6,715 nt of DNA from positions 1 to 6,715 of the forward strand of contig BHEQ01000111.1 in NCBI GenBank assembly GCA_003864535.1. Direction: 5' to 3'. Of this stretch, positions 5,632-6,715 are shown piece by piece. The stretch's first letter is position 1; each line of letters opens with the position of its first letter. The stretch is from Gammaproteobacteria bacterium. Its GTDB lineage: Bacteria > Pseudomonadota > Gammaproteobacteria > Cardiobacteriales > Wohlfahrtiimonadaceae. The position numbers and the translations under genes were made by a program. The notes beneath the pieces are model-generated. The model was not told the DNA's origin. It did no database searches and worked only from the letters and a program-made list of their open reading frames with translations.

Positions 5632-6294
5632 CTATTTCTTTTTATAATGAAATTCAATAAGTAATAAAATAGCGGTTATGAAAATAGACAAAATTAATGC
5701 TTGGGCTTGGAAAAAGTAATAGCAGCCACTAAAGCTTATGCAGGCATATAAAATAGGGTTCATTGTGCCTGTGTTTTTAGTTTGTTCAATACATAAAACG
5801 ATAAATAATGCGGTTAAGCTAAATTCTAAGCCCGCAGCATTAGTTGGGAAATAGCGCCCTAAAACTGCGCCTATAAAAGAACCTATTATCCACCAGAGAT
5901 GATTTAAAAAAGAGAGTAGGACTTGGTCATTTTTATCTAATTTTTTCTTCAAACTAGTGCGTAAAGAATAGGTTTCATCAGTAAGTGCAAAAATTGCATA
6001 TAGTTTTAAGCCTATAGCTTTAGGTTGTTCATCTAACAGCGATAATCCATAAAATATATGCCGCCCATTTATAACTAAAGTCATCACTGCGAGTGTAGAG
6101 AAGCTAACGCCTGCGCTAAAGAGGCTGATTGCAAGATATTGCATCGCGCCTGCGAAAGCAAAAACACTTAAAAAAACGGCTTGCCAAATCGCACCACCCG
6201 TATTGACAAATAAATAACCAAAACCAATTCCTAAAGGAATATAGCCCATAAGTACAGGAATAGAAAAAGGAAAGACACGTTTTAATTGGTTCAT
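5632..6294 (-). CDS. azlC: AzlC-family branched-chain amino acid exporter subunit
   Basis: This 220-residue inner-membrane protein belongs to the AzlC family, the large subunit of AzlCD/YgaZH-type exporters of branched-chain amino acids and analogues. Family motifs are clear: MGYIPLGIGFG (16-26), FAGAMQYLA (47-55), NGRHIFYGLSL (76-86), LTDETYSL (104-111), NHLWWIIGSFIGAVLG (131-146) and GLEFSLTALFIVL (155-167). About five to six hydrophobic segments are visible and the tail is basic (HYKKK). The start lies 10 bases after the tsaB stop with no Shine-Dalgarno, so translation may depend on coupling to tsaB. The small partner AzlD (about 100 residues, normally directly downstream) is missing: downstream are only the repeat and convergent nadV. 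It may be encoded elsewhere. The substrate is inferred from the family. Confidence 0.88.
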   Translation of the reverse strand: MNQLKRVFPFSIPVLMGYIPLGIGFGYLFVNTGGAIWQAVFLSVFAFAGAMQYLAISLFSAGVSFSTLAVMTLVINGRHIFYGLSLLDEQPKAIGLKLYAIFALTDETYSLRTSLKKKLDKNDQVLLSFLNHLWWIIGSFIGAVLGRYFPTNAAGLEFSLTALFIVLCIEQTKNTGTMNPILYACISFSGCYYFFQAQALILSIFITAILLLIEFHYKKK

Positions 6295-6304
6295 ATTAAT
6301 TTAT

Positions 6305-6715
6305 TTATTTATTTTGAATAAGCGCATTAGCATCGCGCAGTGCTTGCTGCGCTTCTAAATCAAGGGCTACGTTTTCGCGCAGATAGACAGGCTGAATTTG
6401 ATCAGACATCAAGGTATGATTAGCTTCAAAGTCTTTGAGCGCTAATAAGGCAATATCACCTGCGCGAGGGTGACACTCTGGAAGAATTAAAGTAGGCTTA
6501 AAACGTTCCATCCATATGGTTTTTAATGGCTCAAGACCCCAGCCATCACCAATCCCAATTATCTCATCATTTATCTCATCATTTCCCCAAAGACTAAGAT
6601 CAAGCTTAAAATCATCAGCATTAATGACACAATCTGGGCTTAATCTAAGCATATGCTTATCCTTATTAAAATAATAAGCCGCGGTATAAACTTCATTTAA
6701 ACGTGCATTTAAACT
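6305..6715 (-). CDS. tsaB: TsaB, tRNA t6A biosynthesis protein, C-terminal part (5' end outside window)
   Basis: TsaB is the scaffold of the TsaBDE complex that, with TsaC, puts threonylcarbamoyl on A37 of tRNAs reading ANN codons. The reading frame is open through the right window edge, giving 136 visible residues of a protein usually near 230. It enters at NARLNEVYTAAY, matching the DARMGEVYWAEY-type segment of TsaB. It continues through GIGDGWGL (a TVGTGW-like turn) and PRAGDIALLA to PVYLRENVA, the conserved C-terminal signature of TsaB. The ATG at 6652 is an internal Met, not the start. The N-terminal ATPase-like subdomain that pairs with TsaD is not visible. azlC follows after 10 bases, so the two are probably co-transcribed. 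Confidence 0.92.
   Translation of the reverse strand, partial: SLNARLNEVYTAAYYFNKDKHMLRLSPDCVINADDFKLDLSLWGNDEINDEIIGIGDGWGLEPLKTIWMERFKPTLILPECHPRAGDIALLALKDFEANHTLMSDQIQPVYLRENVALDLEAQQALRDANALIQNK

Noticed and set aside
6305..6652. A complete 115-residue protein starting at 6652
   Set aside because: The frame stays open to the window edge and the upstream residues match TsaB, so this Met is internal.

Overview
The window is an AT-rich chromosomal stretch, most likely from a gammaproteobacterium. The RF2, thioredoxin, TsaB and MdtD-type proteins all resemble their E. coli counterparts motif by motif. I cannot name a genus from the sequence alone. There are seven protein genes, two cut by the window edges. 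No tRNA, rRNA, CRISPR array, transposase or phage gene is visible.

Left part (1-1437, minus strand): the 5' nine-tenths of prfB (release factor 2), including an intact programmed +1 frameshift site, preceded by trxA (thioredoxin 1). A strong intrinsic terminator lies between them, so prfB probably has its own promoter.

Middle (1438-3874): a 435-base intergenic region that is rich in symmetry. It holds a partial copy of a dispersed repeat, three tandem AACAC...GTGTT palindromes and a GAAGTA-N9-TACTTC dyad beside a consensus -10 box. It leads into a secreted DUF1287 (YijF-like) protein. That gene converges, with a 7-base gap, on a DHA2-family drug/proton antiporter close to MdtD.

Right part (3875-6715): nadV (nicotinamide phosphoribosyltransferase, the NAMPT type) is divergent from mdtD. 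Its stop codon runs straight into a 119-base repeat whose terminal inverted repeats and three internal hairpins can be drawn as a cloverleaf. On the other side, a tsaB-azlC pair runs towards nadV. AzlC has no AzlD partner next to it.

Working together: the protein genes are mostly unrelated single-gene units (translation termination, thiol redox, envelope, efflux, NAD salvage, amino-acid export, tRNA t6A synthesis). I see no new multi-gene system among them. The most unusual material is non-coding: the cloverleaf-like repeat, its second partial copy about 3.8 kb away that shares sequence reaching into the nadV 3' end, and the triple palindrome cluster.
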